Part shown: one piece after another, positions 1 through 6,819 of the stretch
Layout: the number at the start of each line of letters is the position of its first letter
Numbering within the stretch: position 1 is the first letter of the stretch
Origin: a bacterium SM23_31
Lineage (GTDB): Bacteria > SM23-31
Length of the DNA: 14,148 nt
NCBI GenBank assembly: GCA_001304035.1
Contig: LJUD01000031.1
Span: 1 to 14,148 of the forward strand
Direction: 5' to 3'
The notes under the pieces: model-generated
The model's database searches: none
What the model saw: only the letters and a program-made list of their open reading frames with translations
What the model was told of the DNA's origin: nothing
Translations under genes and position numbers: made by a program

Positions 1-905
1 GCAGCCCAGCTCTCCAGGATCACCATCGGGCAGGATTCCATATATGACGGTATTACAAAAATGTTTATTGATGAAAAAATTTCTGTCTGGGGAAATACAA
101 ATCCGCATAGTCTTACCGCATCGTCTAAACCAAGTTCGCTTATTTTCTGTTTCAGAAACGCTGTATATTGTCCTTTGAGCACTTCGTCGTAAATCTCCTC
201 ACCATAAATATTAAATTTTATATCGGGATATTTTTTAATAATTAACGACGCAGCAGTCAAAAATGTCTCTAATCCCTTTTCCGGCAGCAACCTGCCTACA
301 TATCCAATCCGCCGGAGGCGGATCATCCTCCGGCTGACATTCAGCGGCTGCTTTTCAAATGTATTAATTTTTTCATAAAGCGATGTGTCAATTCCATTAT
401 AAAGCACAGAATATTTTCGCTTATTCTCTAAACGTAGAGACTGCAATTTTTTAATCCTAAATTGTGCAACGAATACCATGTAATCAGGCTTAAAAAAGCG
501 GTACAATATTTTCTGGTGGTCATGGTGTATATGCCATACGACTTTTTTTGAATAAAATGTCCTGATTAATGAGCCGATAACGTGTCCGTTAGTATTGACA
601 GTATGAACAAGATTAATATTATATCGTTTTATGATTCGACCAATAGCAAAACTATCCCATACCCTGAAAAAGCCAAATAAGAGATATTTCAATAACCGGT
701 GAGAACTTATGTCGTAAAAGCGGAATTTATACGGTATAACCTCAACTCCTTTAGACCTTGCAGCTTCTGCAAATGGTCCTTCGGGGCACAGAAGTATAGG
801 CTCAATGTCCGGATTTTGGAGTCCGTCAATAAAATTTAAAAACCATGTTTCTCCCCCGCCTATACGGGAAACTTCATGAATATAAAGAACTTTAATTTTG
901 CCCAT
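1..905 (-). CDS. GT4-family glycosyltransferase, C-terminus beyond window
   Basis: This retaining, GT-B-fold glycosyltransferase probably adds a sugar to the lipid-linked repeat unit at the cytoplasmic face of the inner membrane. The minus-strand frame is open from ATG at 905 to the left edge (301 codons). Visible features are an N-terminal IGGGETWFLNF donor/acceptor loop typical of GT4, a middle segment GYVGRLLPEKGLETF that opens the C-terminal Rossmann domain, and near the edge ESCPMVILE, which is the E-x7-E nucleotide-sugar motif of the family. Roughly 60-90 residues should be missing. The start overlaps the stop of the flippase gene by 14 bp, which implies translational coupling; no Shine-Dalgarno is seen. 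A GC-rich palindrome is embedded between the two domains and encodes an Arg-rich stretch (SRRMIRLRR). The sugar specificity cannot be read from sequence. Confidence 0.9.
   Translation of the reverse strand, partial: MGKIKVLYIHEVSRIGGGETWFLNFIDGLQNPDIEPILLCPEGPFAEAARSKGVEVIPYKFRFYDISSHRLLKYLLFGFFRVWDSFAIGRIIKRYNINLVHTVNTNGHVIGSLIRTFYSKKVVWHIHHDHQKILYRFFKPDYMVFVAQFRIKKLQSLRLENKRKYSVLYNGIDTSLYEKINTFEKQPLNVSRRMIRLRRIGYVGRLLPEKGLETFLTAASLIIKKYPDIKFNIYGEEIYDEVLKGQYTAFLKQKISELGLDDAVRLCGFVFPQTEIFSSINIFVIPSYMESCPMVILESWA
308..334. repeat. GC-rich palindromic element inside a glycosyltransferase gene
   Basis: The stretch 308-322 is TCCGCC-GGA-GGCGGA, with perfect 6-bp arms. It overlaps a second inverted repeat, GCCGGAGG (311-318) with CCTCCGGC (327-334), which has 8-bp arms and an 8-nt loop. 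The local GC content is far above that of the surrounding AT-rich gene. It stays in frame and encodes an Arg-rich linker just before the GYVGR strand of the second domain. It resembles the short dispersed palindromes (CCGCCGGAGGCGGA type) seen in many genomes; whether it is repeated elsewhere in this genome cannot be seen here. Confidence 0.6.
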
Positions 906-2454
906 GGATATATCTTTTTATTCCGGTAAAAATTTCATCAAACAAAAATATACGGAAAAAATGCAGCATTCCCATGTAAATAATTCCACCAAAAATGCCT
1001 ATGAGCATTAATTTCAGCGCTGTTATTACGGTGGTTGTTTCTGTGTCAGTAATTACAACTGAACGTGCAAGGTTAAATAGTAAAAATATGATAATACCGG
1101 CGCCAATAATTTTCATGAGATTACGCCCATGCCTGAGCAGTGAAAATTGGATATATTTTGTTTTAAAAGTAATTAAAAGCAGCAAACAATAAATAAACGC
1201 CGTAATGGAAGCCGCCCAGGCAAGCCCGTAAACGCCGTATATTTTAGACAGAACAAATAACAACAGAATGTTTATTGTGTATGTAATGACACCGATTATG
1301 GTGAGCGCTTCTGTCTTTTGCATGCCTAAATAAATAAACTTAAGAAAGAGATTTCCCGCAAGAAAACACAATCCTATCATATAGATAAGCAGAATTTTAC
1401 CGGTAAGATAGGCGTCGGAAGCGGAAAACTCCCCCCTTTGTAAGTAGACCATGATTATTTCCCTGTGAAAAACGATCAAAAAAGCCGCCCAAAGAACAAT
1501 GATTGAAGCTATAACTTCGGCGCCAAAACGTATATGCGATTTAAGAGCGTCAATGTTATTTGCCGCCTTGTCCCGCGCAAATTCAGGTAATAATACCGTT
1601 AACAGCGGCAGAACAAACAAACTCAAGGAAATATCGTTGATTTTCCCTGCATAAGAGAGGGCGGAAACCATGCCTTCTTCAATATTCAATGCAATAATAT
1701 AACCAATCAGCATAGTGATTTGTCCGAATCCGGTAACTAACAGCAGCGGCATTGATTTACGCAAAAATGAACGCACAGGAGGAAGATTCAAATTAAAAGA
1801 GTTGAATTTATAGTGAATTTTACTTCTTACAATGAAAACAAACTGTATTGCGCAGGCTAAAATAAATCCTGCAGCCGTGCCGTAAGCAAGGCTCAATATA
1901 CTCAACTTATCAGCGAAATATATTAAACTTAATATCATACAAATATTTGCAGCAATCATACTGAAACCGGGAAGAAAAAAATTTCGAAATGCATTGAGAG
2001 TGGCTCCAAGATAATCCGACAGTCCTAAAGTAATGATAAGCGGGAACAGAATGCGTCCCATCAAAACTATCATTTCAAAAGATGCTTCCTGAAACGTGAA
2101 CGGCAGAAGCCGGATAATGGCAGGCATCTGCCATACGCATATAATTGAAATTACAGCAGTTACGATAAATGCGGCGTTAAAAATAGTTGAAAAAATTACG
2201 GAAAGATTATCATATTGTTTCTTCGCAATCGATTCCGAAAATATTGAGGATGACATGCCTCTCAAGAGGGTAATACCCATGACATACATCAGAGTATGCG
2301 GGATATGGAAGGCTATAAAATATGCATCTGTCAGCGCACCCTGACCGAATTTATATGCCAGAATAAGGTCCCTGACAGCCGCAAGAGCCTTCATTCCGAG
2401 AACCAACGAAAAAACGAGCAGACCCGATTGGAGTATTTTACTTTTTGTAGACAC
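892..2454 (-). CDS. MVF/MurJ-family lipid-linked oligosaccharide flippase
   Basis: This 520-residue polytopic inner-membrane protein of the MviN/MurJ branch of the MOP superfamily has about 13-14 hydrophobic segments along its whole length. Family signals are AAVRDLILAYKFGQGALTDAYF (residues 25-46, with Arg28 and Asp43), Arg65 after the second helix, VLLPEFARDKA in the middle and YLQRGEFS in the second half. MurJ proper flips lipid II. Here the conserved AEGAF-type segment after the second helix is not evident, and the gene sits inside a polysaccharide operon, so I infer a Wzx-like role in flipping the polysaccharide repeat. The start is GTG at 2454. It is forced, because an in-frame stop lies only eight codons upstream (2476-2478) and no other standard start is available. 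There is no Shine-Dalgarno, and a heptamer repeat array begins 6 bp upstream. The 3' end overlaps the next glycosyltransferase by 14 bp. Confidence 0.88.
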   Translation of the reverse strand: MSTKSKILQSGLLVFSLVLGMKALAAVRDLILAYKFGQGALTDAYFIAFHIPHTLMYVMGITLLRGMSSSIFSESIAKKQYDNLSVIFSTIFNAAFIVTAVISIICVWQMPAIIRLLPFTFQEASFEMIVLMGRILFPLIITLGLSDYLGATLNAFRNFFLPGFSMIAANICMILSLIYFADKLSILSLAYGTAAGFILACAIQFVFIVRSKIHYKFNSFNLNLPPVRSFLRKSMPLLLVTGFGQITMLIGYIIALNIEEGMVSALSYAGKINDISLSLFVLPLLTVLLPEFARDKAANNIDALKSHIRFGAEVIASIIVLWAAFLIVFHREIIMVYLQRGEFSASDAYLTGKILLIYMIGLCFLAGNLFLKFIYLGMQKTEALTIIGVITYTINILLLFVLSKIYGVYGLAWAASITAFIYCLLLLITFKTKYIQFSLLRHGRNLMKIIGAGIIIFLLFNLARSVVITDTETTTVITALKLMLIGIFGGIIYMGMLHFFRIFLFDEIFTGIKRYIHGQN

Positions 2455-2460
2455 TTGAGA

Positions 2461-2579
2461 ATTACGAATTACGAATTACGAATTACGAGTTACGAATTGC
2501 GAATTACGAGTTACGAGTTGCGAATTACGAATGTCGAATTGCGAATTGCGAATGTCGAATTACGAATTACGAGTTGCGA
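2461..2579. repeat. 17-unit degenerate heptamer tandem array (RTTRCGA)
   Basis: Seventeen uninterrupted 7-bp units were counted by hand on the plus strand: ATTACGA x8, GTTACGA x2, ATTGCGA x3, GTTGCGA x2 and ATGTCGA x2. Position 2 (T) and positions 5-7 (CGA) never vary. Variation is A/G at positions 1 and 4 plus the ATG(T) variant, so the decay is patterned rather than random. The array fills most of the gap between the GT4 gene and the flippase gene and ends 6 bp from the flippase GTG. Translating through it gives ELRIT-like peptide repeats, which are an artefact. Confidence 0.95.
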
Positions 2580-2633
2580 TTATAAAACACCGCTTTTCGA
2601 ACACTTTTAACAACATGTGTAGAAACATCTTAA

Positions 2634-2654
2634 AGCTAAAAGCTAACAGCTATT
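2634..2654. repeat. Short second heptamer tract (AGCTAAA type)
   Basis: Three consecutive 7-bp units, AGCTAAA, AGCTAAC and AGCTATT, lie 54 bp beyond the large array. The last unit contains the stop codon of the GT4 gene (TAG at 2652-2650 on the minus strand). The tract shares the 7-bp period of the main array but not its sequence. With only three units it could be chance. Confidence 0.45.
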
Positions 2655-3801
2655 TTAATCCTTTTTTACTCAGTAATGATTTGTATAAATCCGTTAACTG
2701 GTTAACCGTTTTATCAATAGTGAAATTTTCTTTGAACCGTTCTTTCCCGCGTTCACCCATGCTCTGCCATTTTTCCGGATGCTTAAGCATGTATTCAATT
2801 GCATTTGCTAAGGCAATGCTGTCGCCCGGATCAACAATAAGCCCCGTTTCACCGTTTATGACATATTCAGGAACAGCGCCTGTTCTGGTAGCTATCACCG
2901 GTTTACCTGCCCGCATCGCTTCGAGAATAGTTGTTGGTCCTCCTTCATAATTAGAAGGCATAACAAAAATATCCGATAGCTCTAATAATTCGGCTTTTTC
3001 CGGGCGATATCCTAATAGCGAAACATTTTTTTCTAACTGATATTCTTTTATTTTCTTGCGTAAAAAATCAGGATAATCAGGATAGTCCTTTTGCGCACCG
3101 CCAACAATTAATGTATCGAAATTTGTTAGACCCCTTTCATTTAAAATGCGGAGCGCATCAAGATAAGTTTCATAGCCCTTTATTTTTGGAACTAATCGTG
3201 CAATAGTTAAAAGTACGGTCTTATTATTATCGGATTTCAATTCTTCTTTCAACTTAGCCAGCATTGCTGCATTTAGATGATACTCATTTGGTACACCATA
3301 ATAAATTATCGTGAATTTTTTACGTGAATGTCCAAACCGCCTGCTTAAATTATTAACTATTAATTTACTTGCACAAACTTCACTATCGATATACCGAAAA
3401 ATAAATGGACGTAAAATTTTATGCAATATATTTCCGATCTTTTTATGTTGAAAAATTGCAAGAACGGACTCTAAAATAATCGGTACACCGGCTATTTTCG
3501 CAGCTGTAATTACCCAGTAGTTGCCTGTCCACAGATTTGTATGTACGATGTTAGGACGTTCTTTGCGAAACAATTTTATAAGAGTCGGAATTGAATAAAA
3601 TTCTCGTTCGTTTTTCCAGTTTAAAGGCCGCACAGTTATTCCTATGTCTTCAAATCTTACTTTTACTCCTTCATATTCCCTTGTATAGTAGATATTGTGC
3701 GTAAAACTTTGATCCTGCCAATTTGACAAAATATTGAACAATGCTAATTCAGCACCGCCGATTGAAATTGTCCCGAGAATGTGAATTACTTTATATTGCA
3801 T
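2650..3801 (-). CDS. GT4-family glycosyltransferase
   Basis: This complete cytoplasmic or membrane-associated GT-B glycosyltransferase of 383 residues is likely to act in assembly of the polysaccharide repeat unit. With numbering one higher if the TTG start is used, it shows GGAEL near residue 16 (N-terminal GT4 loop), LLTIARLVPKIKGYETYLDA around 198-217 (start of the C-terminal Rossmann domain), SNYEGGPTTILEAMRAGKPV around 284-303 containing the E-x7-E pair, then GAVPEYVINGETGLIVDPGD. The length is normal for the family. I choose ATG at 3801; the TTG codon immediately upstream extends the frame by one residue and is less likely. The gap to the upstream membrane glycosyltransferase is 14 nt, which supports co-transcription. 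No Shine-Dalgarno is visible. The donor sugar is unknown. Confidence 0.92.
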   Translation of the reverse strand: MQYKVIHILGTISIGGAELALFNILSNWQDQSFTHNIYYTREYEGVKVRFEDIGITVRPLNWKNEREFYSIPTLIKLFRKERPNIVHTNLWTGNYWVITAAKIAGVPIILESVLAIFQHKKIGNILHKILRPFIFRYIDSEVCASKLIVNNLSRRFGHSRKKFTIIYYGVPNEYHLNAAMLAKLKEELKSDNNKTVLLTIARLVPKIKGYETYLDALRILNERGLTNFDTLIVGGAQKDYPDYPDFLRKKIKEYQLEKNVSLLGYRPEKAELLELSDIFVMPSNYEGGPTTILEAMRAGKPVIATRTGAVPEYVINGETGLIVDPGDSIALANAIEYMLKHPEKWQSMGERGKERFKENFTIDKTVNQLTDLYKSLLSKKGLK

Positions 3802-3815
3802 CAATGAATTTTTAT

Positions 3816-5438
3816 TTAATTAATGGATAACTTCCACATAAGAAAAATTGATCTATATTGAAAATAATCAAAAGGAGGTGACCTGTATATTTCATCATGT
3901 TCATGAAGTATTATTTCATCGCTCTCTATCATATATTTATGACTTGGAACAGTTTTTGAAAAAGTGTCGTAATTGTTGTAGAAAGCATTATGATAATCCT
4001 TAAATACGAACTGAACAAAATAAGTGACTTTGTTTTCTTTAAAATATTTATTAAGTTTTTTATTTTTCAATATTTCTTGATATTTCATTGTATTTACAAT
4101 CCCATCAAGGTTAATAACCGATCTTTGGCTAAAGTACCCAAAAATACCTGCATCAATCATTGCGATGATGTCGGATTTGTTTGTATTTTCTCTTGTCCAA
4201 ACTGCTGCATTATAAGAAGAGACTGACCAACTGCTGATTTTATCTAATGGTCTATAGTTTCTTTTGTATATTATAAAGCCTCCAGCAAATATTATCACTA
4301 TTATCCCAAACCAGTAAATATAATTGAAAATTATTTTCCAATTCGAAGATAAGAAAAAAGCAATAATTTCACTTATTGCAAGAGTTATAAAAAGTGCATA
4401 CGGTATAAAATGCCAACCGAATACAGCCCATTTCATAAATATAACCGTATGAGCAAAATGTAATACTATGGCAGTGGATAATACTAGCATGCATATTTCG
4501 TAATATCGAGTTTCATTAGCAGAATTATAGAATTTTTTTAATGATACTATTTTCCATAAAAAATATACGAAAGCTAAGATTGCGAAAAGCAGATATCGTT
4601 TGGCAAAAAAATTAATAATATCCCTTGATAAAGAAATCTTTGGAAAACTTGATTTAAGCGCACCACTGATTGGCATTATACTACCAAATTCCAAATAATT
4701 GAACAACAAATAAGGCGAGACAATCAAAGAAGCACCAGTTATTATTAAAATTAATCTGATAAGGTGGTCACGTCTCTTTAGAGGTTCTCTCGCAATTTGA
4801 ATTACACAAAACGCAGATATAGCTGCTCCTAAAAATACTGTGTCAAGTCTTGCAAGCATTACAAGACCGAGTACAATGCCGAAAAATAGTCCACGTTTTG
4901 GGCTATGCCTAGAAAATACTTTCCCTTTCCAGCCGTAGGCAAATAATAATGAAAGCATTAATATAAGCAGTGCTGATTCCATCCCATTAGTAGATGGGAC
5001 AAATACCACCATTATATATCCAATACCACTTATCAAGCTAATTTTCCTTGAGAAAAAATCTGCATGGACTCTATATATTATTAATGCGGCACCAGTGATC
5101 AATCCAACTTGAAAAATAAGAATAATCCTTAACATTGTTTCCGGCGAACCCGAATAAATTAGATATATTGGTATTAAAACATATAGCCATAGTGGCTGAA
5201 AACCATTGGTTTTATTTATGCCGTCGAAACTGAGTCCTTTTCCATGTGCAACGTTTTCCGCTATTTTAAAGAAATAATAAGCATCATCTGGAACTACCGC
5301 TATGATTTTCCTGATTTCCGAGAAAGCAAAAAAGTATATAAAATATAGTGATACCGTAATTAGTAAAATATAAAGAAGCTTTTTTGATATATCTTCCTCA
5401 GAAAGTGTTTTAAGATATTTCGTTTTCAGTTTCATCAT
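3816..5438 (-). CDS. GT-C-type polytopic membrane glycosyltransferase
   Basis: A 540-residue inner-membrane protein with an N-terminal helix at about 21-40 followed by VPDDAYYFFKIAENVAHGKG in the first periplasmic loop. The Asp-Asp pair at 51-52 is at the place where GT-C enzymes (ArnT, PMT, Pgl/Stt3 types) carry catalytic or metal-binding acidic residues. The next segment, SFDGINKTNGFQPLW, is characteristic of a group of uncharacterised GT-C (RgtA/B/C/D-like) proteins. Around ten hydrophobic segments follow, then a soluble C-terminal domain from roughly residue 395 that includes DAGIFGYFSQRSVINLDGIV. By family knowledge it would transfer a sugar from a polyprenyl-phosphate donor on the periplasmic side; the acceptor, possibly the polysaccharide, is inferred from context. 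It starts at ATG 5438 (a second ATG follows directly) and overlaps the 3' end of the polymerase gene by 29 bp. Confidence 0.85.
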   Translation of the reverse strand: MMKLKTKYLKTLSEEDISKKLLYILLITVSLYFIYFFAFSEIRKIIAVVPDDAYYFFKIAENVAHGKGLSFDGINKTNGFQPLWLYVLIPIYLIYSGSPETMLRIILIFQVGLITGAALIIYRVHADFFSRKISLISGIGYIMVVFVPSTNGMESALLILMLSLLFAYGWKGKVFSRHSPKRGLFFGIVLGLVMLARLDTVFLGAAISAFCVIQIAREPLKRRDHLIRLILIITGASLIVSPYLLFNYLEFGSIMPISGALKSSFPKISLSRDIINFFAKRYLLFAILAFVYFLWKIVSLKKFYNSANETRYYEICMLVLSTAIVLHFAHTVIFMKWAVFGWHFIPYALFITLAISEIIAFFLSSNWKIIFNYIYWFGIIVIIFAGGFIIYKRNYRPLDKISSWSVSSYNAAVWTRENTNKSDIIAMIDAGIFGYFSQRSVINLDGIVNTMKYQEILKNKKLNKYFKENKVTYFVQFVFKDYHNAFYNNYDTFSKTVPSHKYMIESDEIILHEHDEIYRSPPFDYFQYRSIFLMWKLSIN

Positions 5439-6423
5439 AAAAATTTTTAGGTTTTGAAAAAACTAACGACGTTACAATAAAAAAGTATCCTAAAAAGTTA
5501 CCGTGCGCATTCTGTACTGAAAAGGTTTCCTGCGACATACCGGAAAAAACAAGTGCAGCAAGCCCGCAAAAATATCCGTAATAGAGCGCTCTGTCTTTTT
5601 GCGCGGGTTCCCGCGACCTTTTCAGACTTGTCCGCAGAAAAATAAATAAAATATATAGAAATATCGCAAGCCCAAACATTCCGGTCTCTGTCAAGTGATG
5701 CAGATAGTTATTATGCGCGCCTCCAGAACCCGGAAAAAGCGGTGTATATCTCTCAACAGCTAAACCAAAGGCGCTCAAGCCAACGCCCGTAATGAGAATC
5801 GTAGGATTCTGCTTTAACATAACGATTGTGCCGTACCAGATATAAAAACGCCCCATTGTTGAAAGGTCACGCTCAAGATTACGAAATCCTGCACTCCCAA
5901 GTTCATACTCCTGCAGGTTTTGTAAAAATTCAAAACCAAATAAAATAAGAATAATAGCCAGAACCACTGCAACCATCCATCCAATTGGCTTGCGGGAAAA
6001 TACGAAAAAGACAATTATGCCGACAATTATAGATAAAATGCCCGTTCGCAAAGCAGAAAGAAACAATATGTAAATCATTAACGGTAAAGTTAATAAAAGT
6101 GCTATTTTCTCAAGAACATTCTTAGTTACAAATATATATCCTGCTAATATAAAGAAAGTAAACATCAGAAATGTACCCAAATATACATGACTTTCTGAAA
6201 GCGTTGATGTAATGCTGGGCAAGCCTGAAATATGATATTGATATAATCCTACACTACAAATAAACAGAGTTATAATCCATATTAATCTTATTATAATAAT
6301 CCTTGTTTTTTGATCCTTTATCATGTCTGAAATTATAAAATAAATAGATACATATTCTGCCATCCTGATAAAAAAGTAACCCGATCTTATTGTAAAAAAC
6401 AAACCATATTTAAAAAAAACCAT
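5410..6423 (-). CDS. O-antigen polymerase/ligase (Wzy/WaaL-like), C-terminal part
   Basis: This 337-codon open frame covers the C-terminal two thirds of an O-antigen ligase/polymerase-family membrane protein. It has about eight hydrophobic segments and the hallmark large periplasmic loop, ending in GGAHNNYLHHLTETGMFGL (His-Asn before the next helix), which is the best conserved part of the Wzy_C/WaaL family. The frame is continuous with the upstream fragment at 6445-6819: between the TGA and the ATG at 6423 lie seven sense codons (I-N-A-L-T-I-F), and the whole run would make a normal-length 469-residue protein. The ATG at 6423 is therefore probably an internal methionine inside a helix, although translational restart there is possible. 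In function, it would polymerise flipped repeat units in the periplasm. It overlaps the downstream GT-C gene by 29 bp. Confidence 0.82.
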   Translation of the reverse strand: MVFFKYGLFFTIRSGYFFIRMAEYVSIYFIISDMIKDQKTRIIIIRLIWIITLFICSVGLYQYHISGLPSITSTLSESHVYLGTFLMFTFFILAGYIFVTKNVLEKIALLLTLPLMIYILFLSALRTGILSIIVGIIVFFVFSRKPIGWMVAVVLAIILILFGFEFLQNLQEYELGSAGFRNLERDLSTMGRFYIWYGTIVMLKQNPTILITGVGLSAFGLAVERYTPLFPGSGGAHNNYLHHLTETGMFGLAIFLYILFIFLRTSLKRSREPAQKDRALYYGYFCGLAALVFSGMSQETFSVQNAHGNFLGYFFIVTSLVFSKPKNFYDETENEIS

Positions 6424-6444
6424 GAAAATCGTAAGCGCATTTAT

Positions 6445-6447
6445 TCA
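6445..6447 (-). other. In-frame TGA interrupting the O-antigen polymerase gene
   Basis: The codon series on the minus strand reads ATT CTT TGG CTT TGA ATA AAT GCG, with open frame for 124 codons before and 344 codons after. All other complete genes in the window end in TAA or TAG, and their many tryptophans are encoded by TGG, so wholesale reassignment of TGA is not supported. A nonsense mutation, a base-call error (for example TGG or CGA read as TGA) or local readthrough are the remaining options. Confidence 0.9.
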
Positions 6448-6819
6448 AAGCCAAAGAATTAGGGGGCGTGTAAATGGCTTTTTTTGTGATTCAGCACAGG
6501 GATTGAGCATTTTATCCATAAGCCAGGTGGAGACTAAAACAATAAAAAGTAAATCATCTAATCTAAGGTCTCCTTGATAAGAATAAATCGGTAAAGCATA
6601 CGCATAGACGAGTACATACACGTACAATGTAGCAGTTTTATTTAAATATAATAAAGGCAGCAACAGGCATGCGGCAGGTATAAAATAGAGGGAATTAAAG
6701 TAGATAGCGAGCAGAAGGAAGATAAAAAAAGCAATTCCCCCCACAAAGGCAGCGAGGGGAATTCCGCCTGAGCGGGGTGTGATTTCAAATCTATCGTTTA
6801 CGGCAAATGAATTATTCAT
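6445..6819 (-). CDS. O-antigen polymerase/ligase (Wzy/WaaL-like), N-terminal part cut by TGA
   Basis: A 124-residue N-terminal fragment starts at ATG 6819. It has about four hydrophobic segments (around residues 20-42, 45-58, 63-80 and 85-103) and contains RLDDLLFIVLVSTWLMDKM, a segment typical of the second or third helix region of bacterial O-antigen polymerase/ligase proteins. It stops at TGA 6447-6445 right after PFTRPLILWL, where a helix should begin. On its own it lacks the periplasmic catalytic loop, so it is unlikely to work alone. The start overlaps the Wzz gene stop as ATGAATAA, which is a coupling arrangement, so the start is well supported. A GAAAGGGA stretch lies directly upstream but is too close to be an optimal ribosome site. 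Confidence 0.85.
   Translation of the reverse strand: MNNSFAVNDRFEITPRSGGIPLAAFVGGIAFFIFLLLAIYFNSLYFIPAACLLLPLLYLNKTATLYVYVLVYAYALPIYSYQGDLRLDDLLFIVLVSTWLMDKMLNPCAESQKKPFTRPLILWL

Noticed and set aside
2296..2610. Open plus-strand frame with repeated ELRITNYELRIT-like peptides
   Set aside because: The peptide repeat is only the translation of the heptamer DNA array; the first half is antisense to the flippase gene and no start site or family similarity supports it.
3871..3959. Perfect ribosome-site-like AAAGGAGGTGA on the plus strand followed by a 20-codon frame from ATG 3897
   Set aside because: The spacing to the ATG (about 18 nt) is too long, the frame lies antisense inside the GT-C gene, and the match is explained by its codons for Ser-Pro-Pro-Phe.
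6445..6819. Genome-wide reassignment of TGA as an explanation for the split polymerase
   Set aside because: Every other tryptophan in the complete genes is TGG and no other gene has an internal TGA, which would be improbable under codes where TGA is a sense codon.
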